From Syntrophobacteraceae bacterium (GTDB taxonomy: Bacteria; Desulfobacterota; Syntrophobacteria; Syntrophobacterales; Syntrophobacteraceae), in assembly GCA_013314815.1 (NCBI GenBank), contig JABUEY010000008.1, positions 1 to 54,439 of the forward strand: a stretch of DNA of 54,439 bases, written 5' to 3'. This document shows positions 1 to 8,957 of the stretch, piece by piece. Below the pieces are notes generated by a model, which did no database searches, was not told the origin of the DNA, and saw only the letters and a list, made by a program, of their open reading frames with translations. The translations under genes were made by a program, and so were the position numbers. Every line of letters starts with the position of its first letter. Position 1 is the first letter of the stretch.

Positions 1-2
1 AT

Positions 3-1562
3 GCTGCGGACGGCCTGGCGCGTGTGACAGGTCGGCCCCAGGTCTGCATAGCGCAGAACGGACCGGGTGTGACCAACTTTGTATCTGCAATCACGGCTGC
101 ATATTGGGCGCATTCCCCCGTGGTGGCCATCACTCCTGAAACGGGATCCATGGGGATTGGGACGGGGGGGTTCCAGGAATTGGACCAACTGCCCATGTTT
201 CATGAGCAGACGGTATACCAGGTGAGGGTTAACCGCGCCGAAAGGATGGCTGAATTGGCAAGGCGGGCCTTTTTTATGGCAAAGAATCTTAACGGGCCGA
301 CGCAGTTGAATATCCCTCGAGACAACTTCTACGGGGAACTCGAAGCGGAAATCTATGGGACGAAGGTGATCCCGCGGGGTGTCGGATCCAGGGATGCTCT
401 CGAGGATGCCGCATGGCTGCTCGCCGAAGCCACATATCCCGTCATTCTGGCCGGCGGGGGCGTGTCCCAGGGCAATGCGCTGGACGAGGTCAGGGCGGTG
501 GCCGAGTACCTGACGGCCCCTGTTGTCAACAGCTACCTGCACAATGATTCCTTCCCCCAGGAACATCATCTCGCATTGGGTCCCATCGGCTACTGTGGAT
601 CCAAGGCGGCCATGCGAACGCTGGCAAAAGCGGACGTGGTGATTGCACTGGGTTCCCGGCTCGGACCTTTCGGCACACTTCCCCAATACGGGATCGACTA
701 CTGGCCCGAGAAGGCCAAGATCATCCAGGTCGATGTCGATCCTCGAGTACTGGGGTTGAGCAGGAAGGTCGAAGTGGCTTCCTGTGCTGATGTGAAGGAA
801 TACGCAGCCGAACTGTTGAGAGTGCTTCGCCTGATGAAGCCGGACCTGGATGTGAACAAGGAGCGTTTGAAGGACATCGACAACGAGAGGAAGACCTGGG
901 CCGATGAACTCGACAGCTGGTCCCAGGCCACGGGAAAACCGATGCATCCGCGGCGCTTCCTTCGAGAGCTTTCCCTGGCCATCCCGAAGGGGAGCATTGT
1001 CGCTACGGACATCGGCAACAACTCATCCATGTGCAATGCCTACTTCAAGTTCAACGGGATACGCCAGCACATTTCGGCCCTTTCCTGGGGAAACTGCGGC
1101 TTTGCCTTTGGAGCCGCCATGGGGGCAAAAATAGGCAGACCGGATACTCCTGTTTTCGCTTTTCAGGGCGACGGCGCATACGGCATCAGCGGGATAGCGG
1201 AAGTCATGACGGCTGTGCGGGAAAATATCCCGATCATTGCCGTTGTTGCCAACAATCTCGAATGGGGCGCGGAAAAGAAGAACCAGATCGACTACTACAA
1301 CAATCGATTTGTGGGAAGCAACCTCTCGGAGAACCCGGATTACGCGGAGCTGGCAAAGGCAATGGGGGCGAACGGATACAAGGTCGAGGATCACAGGGAT
1401 ATTGGCGACGTGGTGCGCGAGGCGGTTGCGTCGGGGAAGCCGTGCGTCATCAATGCAATGATTGAAGGAGGGGAGAGGGTGCTTGCGGAACCGTTCAGAC
1501 GGGACGCCCTGAAGAAGCCTGTCCGCCTTCTGGATAAATACAGGCACTTGAACGTGGATTAA
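3..1562 (+). CDS. xsc: Sulfoacetaldehyde acetyltransferase (5' end outside window)
   Basis: ThDP-dependent enzyme that converts sulfoacetaldehyde plus phosphate into acetyl phosphate and sulfite in the cytoplasm; it is the desulfonation step of C2-sulfonate degradation. The reading frame is open to the left edge, so about 60 N-terminal residues are missing; 519 residues are visible against a usual total near 580-600. A GTG at 24 is internal, because family-like residues (AADGLARV) precede it. Seen: the N-terminal block IAQNGPGVTNF, the PETGSMGIGTGGFQE block typical of Xsc rather than acetolactate synthase, and the ThDP motif GDGAYG...VVANN near the C-terminus. The acetate kinase at 19607 would use its product. 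No taurine aminotransferase or isethionate enzyme is in view. Family assignment is strong; the native substrate source is inferred. Confidence 0.93.
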   Translation, partial: AADGLARVTGRPQVCIAQNGPGVTNFVSAITAAYWAHSPVVAITPETGSMGIGTGGFQELDQLPMFHEQTVYQVRVNRAERMAELARRAFFMAKNLNGPTQLNIPRDNFYGELEAEIYGTKVIPRGVGSRDALEDAAWLLAEATYPVILAGGGVSQGNALDEVRAVAEYLTAPVVNSYLHNDSFPQEHHLALGPIGYCGSKAAMRTLAKADVVIALGSRLGPFGTLPQYGIDYWPEKAKIIQVDVDPRVLGLSRKVEVASCADVKEYAAELLRVLRLMKPDLDVNKERLKDIDNERKTWADELDSWSQATGKPMHPRRFLRELSLAIPKGSIVATDIGNNSSMCNAYFKFNGIRQHISALSWGNCGFAFGAAMGAKIGRPDTPVFAFQGDGAYGISGIAEVMTAVRENIPIIAVVANNLEWGAEKKNQIDYYNNRFVGSNLSENPDYAELAKAMGANGYKVEDHRDIGDVVREAVASGKPCVINAMIEGGERVLAEPFRRDALKKPVRLLDKYRHLNVD

Positions 1563-1720
1563 GGCAGCTCCGCCGCCACTGCCGCGATTAGCCCGAAAGG
1601 CGCCGACGACTTCACCGGACGCCTGTTCGGACTCACGCGGCGCCCGCGTCTGTGCTGTGCGACCCGGAAGCCCCCGGCAGCCGCGATTTCCGATCATGCA
1701 ACCATTTCACGAGGTCTCCC

Positions 1721-3925
1721 ATGACATTCAGAAAAAGGCAGGAAACAACCAGATCCTTTGATCGCATCCGGAAGACCACCTGCGGCAACTGTCCCACGGG
1801 ATGCGGGCTGAAGGCCTTCACGGAGGCGGGGAAACTGGTGGACATCCTGGGAGATGAAGAACATCCCCTCAACAAGGGTTCCGTCTGCCCGAAAGGCATG
1901 CTCACCTGCCTGCACCTGGGCAACCCGAATCGTCTCACCATGCCGCGCATAAGGGAGGATGTATCCAGTGCGTTCCGGAGGGTGGAATGGAATGAGGCGA
2001 TCGCCTTCACAGCGCGGAGAATCAGGGAACTCACTGAAGCAGACGGCAAAGACTCCCTGTTTGTTTACGGAAACGAAACCGATCCCTTCGACTACCTGGC
2101 CGGAGGCACCTGGTTTGCCCACGGCTTCGGAACCCGGAATACTCCGGGGCGGTTCTTCCCGCGCCCGTTCGGTTCGGACGGCGCCATTCGGAAGATGTTC
2201 GGAATTCCGGCCTCCCAAATGCAGAGCAATACTCCACGCGACTGGTGCAACAGCCGCTGCATTCTTGTCTATTGTTCCGACCCGGCAGCATCCGACCCCA
2301 TGATCTTCGGGCCGATTCTCGATGCGAGGGATCGCGGCGCCACGCTTCTTGTCATCGATTCGAGAAAGACCGTCACGTCGTCCAAGGCAACGTTCTCCGT
2401 TCGAGTAAAACCGGGAAGCCAATCCATCCTTCTGAAAGGAATCCTGCATCTGCTCATCCGGAACGGCTGGGTGGACAGGGAGTTCATTTCCGAATGGACG
2501 GAGGACTTCGACCGGCTAAGAGCGGAGACGGAGGCATGTTCTCCCGAAAGGGTTGCCAAAACATGCTGGATAGACGTCCGGGAGATCGAAACCCTGGCTT
2601 TTCATCTTGGAAAGGTTTGGCCGGTCCAGGTCATTGCCGGAGACTGGAGCACCAGGCGGCATCTCACCGATGCAGACCTGTTCGGCTGTGCCGCAATTGC
2701 CTGCGTGAGGGGTTCAATCGGTATACCCGGAGGAGGAGTGAATCTTCTGGGTGTATCTCCTTTTCTCTTTGACGATGGTTCGTACGGTGGAACAGAGCTC
2801 GAAGATGCCCGGCCGATGGCGGAATGTCCGGGGCACATCGACATCGAAAGAGTTCTCGCGCACCCCGATTCCCGGCCGTCCTGTCTCATCTGGCGTGGGA
2901 ATCCATATCCTGTGCTGGCCGGCGGAGAGGGGGTCCGGGCGGGCCTGGAAGGGGTTCCCCTGGTGGTCCATCTTTCCGCTTATCCCAACGAGACGTTCCA
3001 GCATGCCCATGTCTCGATTCCTGCCAGCCACTGGATGGAATACACGGGCCTGTTGACGGTGAGCAACACCAGGGCGGTTCAATGTCACAGGAAGGTGGTG
3101 GATCCTCCCGGTGACTGCCGGCCGCCGCTCGATTTCTGGATCGATCTGGCCTGTGCCCTGGACCTTCCGGAAGCGGACGTTCTGAAGGATGCCAACGCCC
3201 GTGAAGACCATGCAGGAGTATACGATGAATTCTTGAGGAAGAATCCCCTGACAGGCTCGATGTCCTTTGCGGATCTCGATCCGAACACTCAAATTTCCGG
3301 CGGTGTCCTCTGGCCCTGCACCTGCCCTTCACACCTCGAACTCGAATCGACGCGGTTTGTCAAAGGCACCGTGAGAGGGTTGAACATCCTTTTTCAACGA
3401 AACGAGAAGTTCCCTCTCAGCGATACACGCTTTCCGACTCCTTCGGGCAAAATCCTCCTGGGCCTTGTACCGAAGGAGGATGCGTTCGCGGCCGAGTCAG
3501 GAGCCGACGCCGACGCTTGCCCGCTGATCCTGACCACCGGCTTCCTGGTCGATTACGTGGAGCAGTTCGGGCACTTCGTTTCGGACAGGAATCCGGCTCT
3601 CGAGCCTTCCGTCAAAATCCATCCGAAGCTGGCAAAGGTGATTGGAGTCAAGACCGGGGATAAGGTCACCGTCGAGAACGCCCGGGGAAGTTTTTCGGCT
3701 CCCGCCTGGGTGTGTGACGACGTGGACCCCCGAGTCATATGGTGCCCGGAGGGTGCGGACCGATGCCAGCCGGTGATGAACTGGGGCAACCCGAAGCTCC
3801 TCTTCGATGTCCCCTCATCCGGGCGGGTCAGCAACCCCTTCACCATGGTTACGGTCTTCAGGTCCGATTCCAGTCGCGACCATGCTCGAGTGGGAATCGC
3901 CAGGCTGATGAAAGAACTCGGATAG
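1721..3925 (+). CDS. Molybdopterin oxidoreductase, DMSO reductase superfamily, cytoplasmic
   Basis: A 734-residue catalytic subunit of the Mo/W-bisPGD family. The N-terminus carries a 4Fe-4S motif (CGNC, PTGC and a fourth Cys in GSVCPKG). The middle has the usual PGD-binding region (ILVYCSDPAASDPM, LLVIDSRK), and the C-terminal 120 residues form the molybdopterin dinucleotide-binding barrel (HPKLAKVIGVKTGDKV). No twin-arginine signal is visible, so a cytoplasmic enzyme is likely. I chose the ATG at 1721, preceded by GAGGT at 1711; an open frame of 23 codons runs upstream without support. The Mo ligand is not obvious: the usual Cys/Sec position falls in a stretch with no Cys. The next gene is its electron-transfer subunit. 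Substrate unknown; a sulfur compound or electron bifurcation with the Fe-S proteins nearby is plausible from context only. Confidence 0.88.
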   Translation: MTFRKRQETTRSFDRIRKTTCGNCPTGCGLKAFTEAGKLVDILGDEEHPLNKGSVCPKGMLTCLHLGNPNRLTMPRIREDVSSAFRRVEWNEAIAFTARRIRELTEADGKDSLFVYGNETDPFDYLAGGTWFAHGFGTRNTPGRFFPRPFGSDGAIRKMFGIPASQMQSNTPRDWCNSRCILVYCSDPAASDPMIFGPILDARDRGATLLVIDSRKTVTSSKATFSVRVKPGSQSILLKGILHLLIRNGWVDREFISEWTEDFDRLRAETEACSPERVAKTCWIDVREIETLAFHLGKVWPVQVIAGDWSTRRHLTDADLFGCAAIACVRGSIGIPGGGVNLLGVSPFLFDDGSYGGTELEDARPMAECPGHIDIERVLAHPDSRPSCLIWRGNPYPVLAGGEGVRAGLEGVPLVVHLSAYPNETFQHAHVSIPASHWMEYTGLLTVSNTRAVQCHRKVVDPPGDCRPPLDFWIDLACALDLPEADVLKDANAREDHAGVYDEFLRKNPLTGSMSFADLDPNTQISGGVLWPCTCPSHLELESTRFVKGTVRGLNILFQRNEKFPLSDTRFPTPSGKILLGLVPKEDAFAAESGADADACPLILTTGFLVDYVEQFGHFVSDRNPALEPSVKIHPKLAKVIGVKTGDKVTVENARGSFSAPAWVCDDVDPRVIWCPEGADRCQPVMNWGNPKLLFDVPSSGRVSNPFTMVTVFRSDSSRDHARVGIARLMKELG

Positions 3926-4002
3926 AGCCCAGATCAGCCGCGGCCTGCATTTCGGCAGTTCGAACGAAAGGTATGGAACCCGAAGAACCAGGATCTCAAG
4001 AA

Positions 4003-4512
4003 ATGAAAATCATTCACGTAAGCAGGAATTTCAAGACGCAGGATGTGGATGTGAACACGTTCGACCAGGACGAACCCGTACTGATGGTCGACCTGGACAG
4101 ATGCATCTGCTGCGGATCGTGCCAGTATGCATGCAGGATCGAACATGCCGGCGGGGATGTTCAGGCAGGCAGGCCTCGATCCATCCCCGTAGCGGTGAAA
4201 CACGGCGAATCAGCGAAAAGGACCATGCATCTGCCGCTCTCGTGCAGGTACTGCAATTCTCCGTGCCCCTACTACAGCCTGTACAACTTCTGGACAACCT
4301 GCCCGGCAGGGTTCGAATCGCCGGACCAGGCGGATGCCTGTGACTCCTGTGTCGAAAGGCTGGGAAAGGGCTTCATGCCCGCCTGTGCCACGCGATGCAC
4401 CATGAAATGCATCTACTTCGGATACCCTCGGGACATTGCATTTGTCCTGAATGAGAAAAGACTGAGAGAGATGGGCGACCTGGTCATCCGTGCCCTGGAT
4501 GGAGTGCGTTGA
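4003..4512 (+). CDS. DmsB/NrfC-type 4Fe-4S electron-transfer subunit
   Basis: Ferredoxin-like subunit of 169 residues that would carry electrons to or from the molybdopterin enzyme just upstream. Cysteine clusters visible in order: CICCGSCQYAC, CRYCNSPCPYY, and CDSCVERL followed by PACATRCTMKC. This is the four-cluster arrangement of DmsB-like subunits. An alternative ATG at 3973 would add 10 residues; I prefer 4003 because AGGA lies about 10 bases before it. No membrane anchor gene follows, so the pair probably works in the cytoplasm. Its stop overlaps the start of the next gene by one base, indicating translational coupling with the UPF0280 gene and a shared job. Confidence 0.87.
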   Translation: MKIIHVSRNFKTQDVDVNTFDQDEPVLMVDLDRCICCGSCQYACRIEHAGGDVQAGRPRSIPVAVKHGESAKRTMHLPLSCRYCNSPCPYYSLYNFWTTCPAGFESPDQADACDSCVERLGKGFMPACATRCTMKCIYFGYPRDIAFVLNEKRLREMGDLVIRALDGVR

Positions 4513-5240
4513 TGCTCGCTGTGCGCGAAATCGACCCGCAGGTGTATCGGGGTCTCGTAAGGAACGGGGGGCTGGTCTGTTCGAGGGTAAGGCTCAAACA
4601 GAGCGACCTGCTCATCTCCGCATGCCGTGATTTGAGCAGGGAAGCCATGCCGCTGGTCGTTCATTATCGCGGGCAGATCGAAGATTACATTGCGGTGAAT
4701 CCATTCTTCCTGAGGAGCATGGTTCCTGTCGAAACCGATGAGGGCGCTCCCGAAATCGTCAGGGTCATGATCGATGCAGGGGCGAAGGCGGGTGTGGGCC
4801 CCATGGCTGCCGTGGCGGGGGCCCTGGCCGAATTTGTCGGGCGCGGACTGATGGAATCCAGCCCGGAGATCATCGTGGAAAACGGTGGAGACATCTTCTT
4901 TCATGCATCGTCCAGAAAGGAAGTCCTGCTTCTGGCGGAGAGTTCCCCTCTCAAGGGGTTGAGAATCGCGGTGGGGCCTACTTCGTCTCCGATCGGGATC
5001 TGCACTTCATCGGGAATACTCGGGCATTCGATCAGCTTCGGAAACGCCCACGCCGTTATGATCGTTGCCGCTTCGGCCTCGCTGGCCGATGCCGCGGCCA
5101 CGTCCGTGGCCAACATCGTCAAGGGGGTGTCCGACATCGAAAGGGGTCTCGATAGAGCCAGGGAGATAGGGACCGATGGGGCGGTCATACTCGCCTCAGA
5201 CCGCGTGGGCGCATGGGGCCGGATAGAGATCGTCGGCTGA
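4512..5240 (+). CDS. UPF0280 family protein (ApbE-like fold)
   Basis: A 242-residue UPF0280 protein, the family of methanogen MA1715. Family-typical blocks seen are GVGPMAAVAGA, EIIVENGGDIF and GICTSSGILGHSISFG, with an alanine-rich C-terminal segment (ADAAATSVANIV). In methanogens and many anaerobes the family accompanies DUF39 sulfurtransferases and a ferredoxin partner in sulfide-dependent homocysteine synthesis, where its exact chemistry is not settled as far as I know. Here it sits directly before a DUF39 gene and after an Fe-S protein, so the same module seems to be reused inside a sulfonate locus. Start ATG at 4512 overlaps the upstream stop (TGATG). Relation to ApbE-type flavinyl transferases is structural only. 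Confidence 0.85.
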   Translation: MLAVREIDPQVYRGLVRNGGLVCSRVRLKQSDLLISACRDLSREAMPLVVHYRGQIEDYIAVNPFFLRSMVPVETDEGAPEIVRVMIDAGAKAGVGPMAAVAGALAEFVGRGLMESSPEIIVENGGDIFFHASSRKEVLLLAESSPLKGLRIAVGPTSSPIGICTSSGILGHSISFGNAHAVMIVAASASLADAAATSVANIVKGVSDIERGLDRAREIGTDGAVILASDRVGAWGRIEIVG

Positions 5241-5258
5241 GATTCTGGGAGATTTGCC

Positions 5259-6584
5259 ATGTCTAAGAACGGAAAAACCATTTCCGAGATCAACGAGAAG
5301 CTCCAGAAGGGGGAAGCCGTTGTCATGACGGCGATGGAATTCAAGAAGGAAGTGAGATCGGGTTATAAATTCAAGGTTTCGGACGTGGATGTGGTAACGA
5401 CGGGCACCCGGGGAGTCATGTCCGGCACATCAGCAATGCTTGTAATCCCCCTGGGAGAAAAAGGCAGATCCGCTCGAGCTGAAAGGCTTTTCCTGAACGG
5501 AGTTCCCTGTATTCCGGTATGCAATCCCGAAGAGGATTCCGAACTGGTGGATGCCGTCATCTACGGGACTACGGAAAGCTGGGATCATCATGGGCGCTAC
5601 GGAGGCGGGCACGTATTGAGGGATCTCGTGGAAGGCAAAGAAGTTGAGGTGGAATGCCTCACCACCGAAGGCAGGACCGTCTATACGCGCATTACCCTGG
5701 AACAGATCAAGTTCGCCAGGCTGTATAATTTCCGCAATGATTTCCAGAATTACGTCGCGTTCAGCAATATCAGGAACATCAAGTCCTACCGGTTGAATCC
5801 CGCTTCGATCTTCTCCTGCCGCCCGATTCCGCTCCTGAAAGGTATTACCGCCAGCGGCAGCGGAGAGCTGAATCCACTGGAGAACGACCCGCACAGAACG
5901 GTGTTGAAGTCCGGGATGAAGATACTTCTCAACGGGTCGCCGGGGGTCATCATCGGGTACGGGACGCGCAGTACGCCCGCCAAGAAGGCCCTTTTCGTCG
6001 CGGGGGACATGTTCAGTATGGACCCTCAGTATATGGGCGGATTCAAGACCAGCTACGGAGTGGAAGTCACCAACGGCATTGCCGTCCCGTTTCCCATAAC
6101 GGACGAGAAGACTCTTGACGGTCTCTCCCGGTGCCTCGACGAAAATATTCCTCTTCCCGTGGCCGACCTGGCGGACAGGACCGCACTGTGCAATCTCACC
6201 TACGCCGATATCTGGGCCGGGGCGAAGCTGGAAGTGGAGTTCGATCCGGACCGGTGCATCTGCTGTTCATTTCAATGCCCCGCTGAATACTATTGTCCCA
6301 TGGGGGCGATATCGTGGAAGGACAAGCGCATCGACGAAAACCTGTGCGTCGCATGCGGAGCCTGCACAGCGAACTGCATGGGAGGTGCGTTCAAGGGCAA
6401 GGGTGACCTGCCGCGAGGTTCCCTGGGTTCGGTTCGCATCTTCGACCGGAACGTTCCCATCATATTCAGGCAGTCGAACCGGTACAGGGCCGAGAGGATC
6501 GCCACGTACCTCAAGGAACTCATGGAGAGAGGAGAATTTCTGCTCACCGATTCGGATATCGAGTTGACGCTCCGGAGCAAGTGA
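5259..6584 (+). CDS. DUF39 (HcyB/ComF-like) sulfurtransferase-family protein with two 4Fe-4S motifs
   Basis: A 441-residue protein: residues about 8-360 are a DUF39 domain and 335-400 carry two 4Fe-4S motifs (CICCSFQCPAEYYC; CVACGACTANC). DUF39 proteins include L-aspartate semialdehyde sulfurtransferase (HcyB) and, to my recollection, the methanogen enzyme ComF that makes coenzyme M from sulfoacetaldehyde and sulfide. The family landmark TTGT is present, but the following HcyB MCSSG cysteine is Ser here (VMSGTS, residue about 55), and the second HcyB cysteine position reads TVYTR. A Cys at about 133 (VECL) is shared with the paralogue at 7999. With xsc nearby I infer it acts on a sulfoacetaldehyde/CoM-type substrate, perhaps in the degradative direction. 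Good ribosome site GGGAG at 5247. Confidence 0.84.
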   Translation: MSKNGKTISEINEKLQKGEAVVMTAMEFKKEVRSGYKFKVSDVDVVTTGTRGVMSGTSAMLVIPLGEKGRSARAERLFLNGVPCIPVCNPEEDSELVDAVIYGTTESWDHHGRYGGGHVLRDLVEGKEVEVECLTTEGRTVYTRITLEQIKFARLYNFRNDFQNYVAFSNIRNIKSYRLNPASIFSCRPIPLLKGITASGSGELNPLENDPHRTVLKSGMKILLNGSPGVIIGYGTRSTPAKKALFVAGDMFSMDPQYMGGFKTSYGVEVTNGIAVPFPITDEKTLDGLSRCLDENIPLPVADLADRTALCNLTYADIWAGAKLEVEFDPDRCICCSFQCPAEYYCPMGAISWKDKRIDENLCVACGACTANCMGGAFKGKGDLPRGSLGSVRIFDRNVPIIFRQSNRYRAERIATYLKELMERGEFLLTDSDIELTLRSK

Positions 6585-6646
6585 TGTGCGCCGTTCGGGC
6601 AGGATTTTGAACGAGGTGGCCATTGTTCAAGCAGGGACGAATAATC

Positions 6647-8002
6647 ATGAAAGAAGAAAGAAAATCGCAGGTCGACGAGATCTTCGAGACCGAAGCAGGC
6701 AAGTGCATCGAATGCGGAAACTGCCTCTATTCGTGTCCTGTCTACCAGGAATCTTTCGATGAAAGGTTTGTGGCCAGGGGACGAAATCACCTCATCAGGG
6801 AATTGGGCCTGTATGGAAATTCGCTTTCCGGCTTTCAGGAAAAAGGCATTTTCGACAAATGCCTGCTCTGCGGACGATGTGTCTCGGCCTGCCCGAGGGG
6901 AGTAAGGAACGACCTGGTGGTCCTCGCTGCAAGGTCCGAACTGATCAGGCTCAACGGGCTTTCCCTGGGCAAGTCCATCGCCTTTGGGACCCTCATGGCG
7001 GACAAGGAGGCCATGAAGAGGGCGGTCCGTTTTGCATCGAGGTTCCAGTGGATGTTGCCTCTCACAAAACGTGAAAAGCGCAAAGACTTCGAGAAGGTAA
7101 TACGCGAGTCGTCGAAAGTGCGGCATATTCCCAACTTTTTTCTGGGAGCCGCCGCCGGCAGACAGATCCCATCCATTGCGCGGGATTTTTTGAGCGACAC
7201 GGTGGTGGAGCGCAACCCCGGCGTTCCCCGAGAGGAAAGCCCGAAACTGCGGGTTGCCTACTTCTCGGGTTGCGCCACCGAGTTCGTCTTGCCTCACGTC
7301 GGCCGATCCCTCATCTCTTTACTCAACTCGGCGGGGGTCGAGGTTATATTTCCCAAGAACCAGGGCTGCTGCGGCATAGCCATGCAGGCCAACGGAGATA
7401 TCCAAACGGCCAAAGCGGCGGCCCTGAACAATTTCGAGATCTTTTCCGCACTGGACGTCGACATGGTGGTCACCGGCTGTGCCACCTGCGGTTCCACCCT
7501 GAAGGAAGGGTGGAGCAACCTGTTCACAGGCGATCCTCGCCAGCAGGATTTTCAGGAATTTGCGGAAAAGGTCAGGGACATTTCCGAGTTGTTGATCGAC
7601 CTGGCCGACACCGGGCGAATGCAGTTCTGTTCCGTGCTTCCGCCCGGTACGCGCGTGACCTATCACGACCCCTGTCACCTTTCCCGTTATCAAGGCATCA
7701 CCGAACAACCCAGAAGGATTCTGCGCCAGGCTTTCGAAAAGGATTTCATCGAGATGGACGAGAGGGGCTGCTGTGGATGCGGCGGCTCTTTCAGTCTTCA
7801 TAGCTATGAACTGTCCAGGCGAATAGGAAAGGAAAAAATCGACTCCATCGAGCGCACCGGCGCAGACTTGGTCGTGAATACCTGCCCCGGATGCATGATC
7901 CAGCTCGTGGATGGAATCGAGAGGCGCCGCCTGCCGCAGAAGGTGCTTCACCTGGTCGAGGTCGTTAAGCCCATGAAGGAAAACCGCGGGGGTGGCAGAT
8001 GA
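6647..8002 (+). CDS. HdrD/GlcF-like Fe-S oxidoreductase with two CCG domains
   Basis: A 451-residue electron-transfer protein. The N-terminus has two 4Fe-4S motifs (CIECGNCLYSCP and CLLCGRCVSACPRG). The rest holds two cysteine-rich CCG domains: the first includes FSGCATE, NQGCCGIA and GCATCG, the second YHDPCHLS, ERGCCGCGGSF and NTCPGC. In heterodisulfide reductase HdrD/HdrB such domains bind the noncubane cluster that reduces a disulfide of coenzyme M and coenzyme B; related proteins serve glycolate or lactate oxidation. Lying between two DUF39 genes, it is a natural redox partner for a thiol or persulfide reaction. A TTG at 6623 with GAGGT before it is an alternative start adding 8 residues. 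It overlaps the next gene by four bases (ATGA). Confidence 0.88.
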   Translation: MKEERKSQVDEIFETEAGKCIECGNCLYSCPVYQESFDERFVARGRNHLIRELGLYGNSLSGFQEKGIFDKCLLCGRCVSACPRGVRNDLVVLAARSELIRLNGLSLGKSIAFGTLMADKEAMKRAVRFASRFQWMLPLTKREKRKDFEKVIRESSKVRHIPNFFLGAAAGRQIPSIARDFLSDTVVERNPGVPREESPKLRVAYFSGCATEFVLPHVGRSLISLLNSAGVEVIFPKNQGCCGIAMQANGDIQTAKAAALNNFEIFSALDVDMVVTGCATCGSTLKEGWSNLFTGDPRQQDFQEFAEKVRDISELLIDLADTGRMQFCSVLPPGTRVTYHDPCHLSRYQGITEQPRRILRQAFEKDFIEMDERGCCGCGGSFSLHSYELSRRIGKEKIDSIERTGADLVVNTCPGCMIQLVDGIERRRLPQKVLHLVEVVKPMKENRGGGR

Positions 8003-8889
8003 CCGGAAGTAGAAAGCGCGTTTCGGAAATCAACGAAAGGATACTGGCCGGGAAGGCTTCGGTATACACGGAAGAGGACCTGTTGAAGCACCTGGAGAAG
8101 AATGACGACTCCGTCCTCCGGCATGCGGATGTCGTCATCATGTCATTCAGCAGCAGCATATCCGGAGCGGCGGCTATGCTCCTTGTTCCCGTGGCGGGCC
8201 GGGGCTCCTTCACACGTGCGAAAAGCATCCGGCTGGACGGCGTTCCCGGTTACCCGGGGCCTGCTCCGAACGAACGCCTCGGCATCGTGGACAGCCAGGT
8301 ATTTGCCGATCAGAGGGTGGATAACTGGTCCAACGGACTGCTTCCAGGCAAAAAACTGCTGACCGATGTGCTCGAAAACAGGGAAATCCAGGTGGAATGT
8401 CTTTCCCAGGAAGAGGATGACTATCGGAGTTCCTTCGTCACAAGGGAGCTCGAGTACGCAAGAATGGTCACATATAACACATTCATTCCACACACAAGAA
8501 TCAATGAAACATCCAATTCGCATCTGAAAACCATATGCGTCGGAAGCAAGATCCTTCTCAACGGATCAGTCGGAATTGTAGTGGGCGCTGGAACAAGGAA
8601 TGGTTTTAGAAAGAAATCTCTTTCATTATCTGCTGAACTATATGAGATGAATCCAAGCATTATAACAGTAGAAAACGATGATGTGAAATTATCGATTGTC
8701 ATTCCTATACCGGTCATAGATGACCTGGTATGGAATGATTTACTCAACTATTTAAGAGCCATGAAATATTCGGATATTTCCCATTACATGAATGTGAATG
8801 ATTTGAACATGGCTCGATGGATGAAGGACCAGATGAAGCAGGGCCGGTTCAAACTAAACGACTCGTCCAATTTTCCCATCAGCTGGTGA
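7999..8889 (+). CDS. Second, shorter DUF39-family protein without Fe-S domain
   Basis: A 296-residue paralogue of the protein at 5259, starting within the stop of the HdrD-like gene (ATGA). It shares SEINE near the N-terminus, a DGVPGYPG block, VECL (Cys about 134) and KILLNGSVGIVVGAGTRN, but lacks the ferredoxin tail and the GGGH segment. The TTGT landmark is changed to MSFSSS, so the usual catalytic region of HcyB is not conserved. The last 450 bases or so are visibly richer in A+T than the flanking genes and carry rarer codons, suggesting faster divergence or a different origin. It may form a heteromer with the longer DUF39 protein. Function unknown beyond the family. Confidence 0.75.
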   Translation: MTGSRKRVSEINERILAGKASVYTEEDLLKHLEKNDDSVLRHADVVIMSFSSSISGAAAMLLVPVAGRGSFTRAKSIRLDGVPGYPGPAPNERLGIVDSQVFADQRVDNWSNGLLPGKKLLTDVLENREIQVECLSQEEDDYRSSFVTRELEYARMVTYNTFIPHTRINETSNSHLKTICVGSKILLNGSVGIVVGAGTRNGFRKKSLSLSAELYEMNPSIITVENDDVKLSIVIPIPVIDDLVWNDLLNYLRAMKYSDISHYMNVNDLNMARWMKDQMKQGRFKLNDSSNFPISW

Positions 8890-8957
8890 ACAGGCTGAGT
8901 GAGGTGTATTTCCACGGATCACGTATTTCTATTTGATCATCCAAAAGGAGTGGCGCA

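Noticed and set aside
1023-1697. Minus-strand open frame over the xsc 3' end
   Set aside because: Shadow of the xsc coding frame, with no ribosome site or recognisable domain.
5259-8889. Assigning the DUF39/UPF0280 module to housekeeping homocysteine synthesis
   Set aside because: The HcyB cysteine positions are not conserved and the genes are embedded in a sulfonate/corrinoid locus, so a specialised role fits better, though homocysteine synthesis is not excluded.
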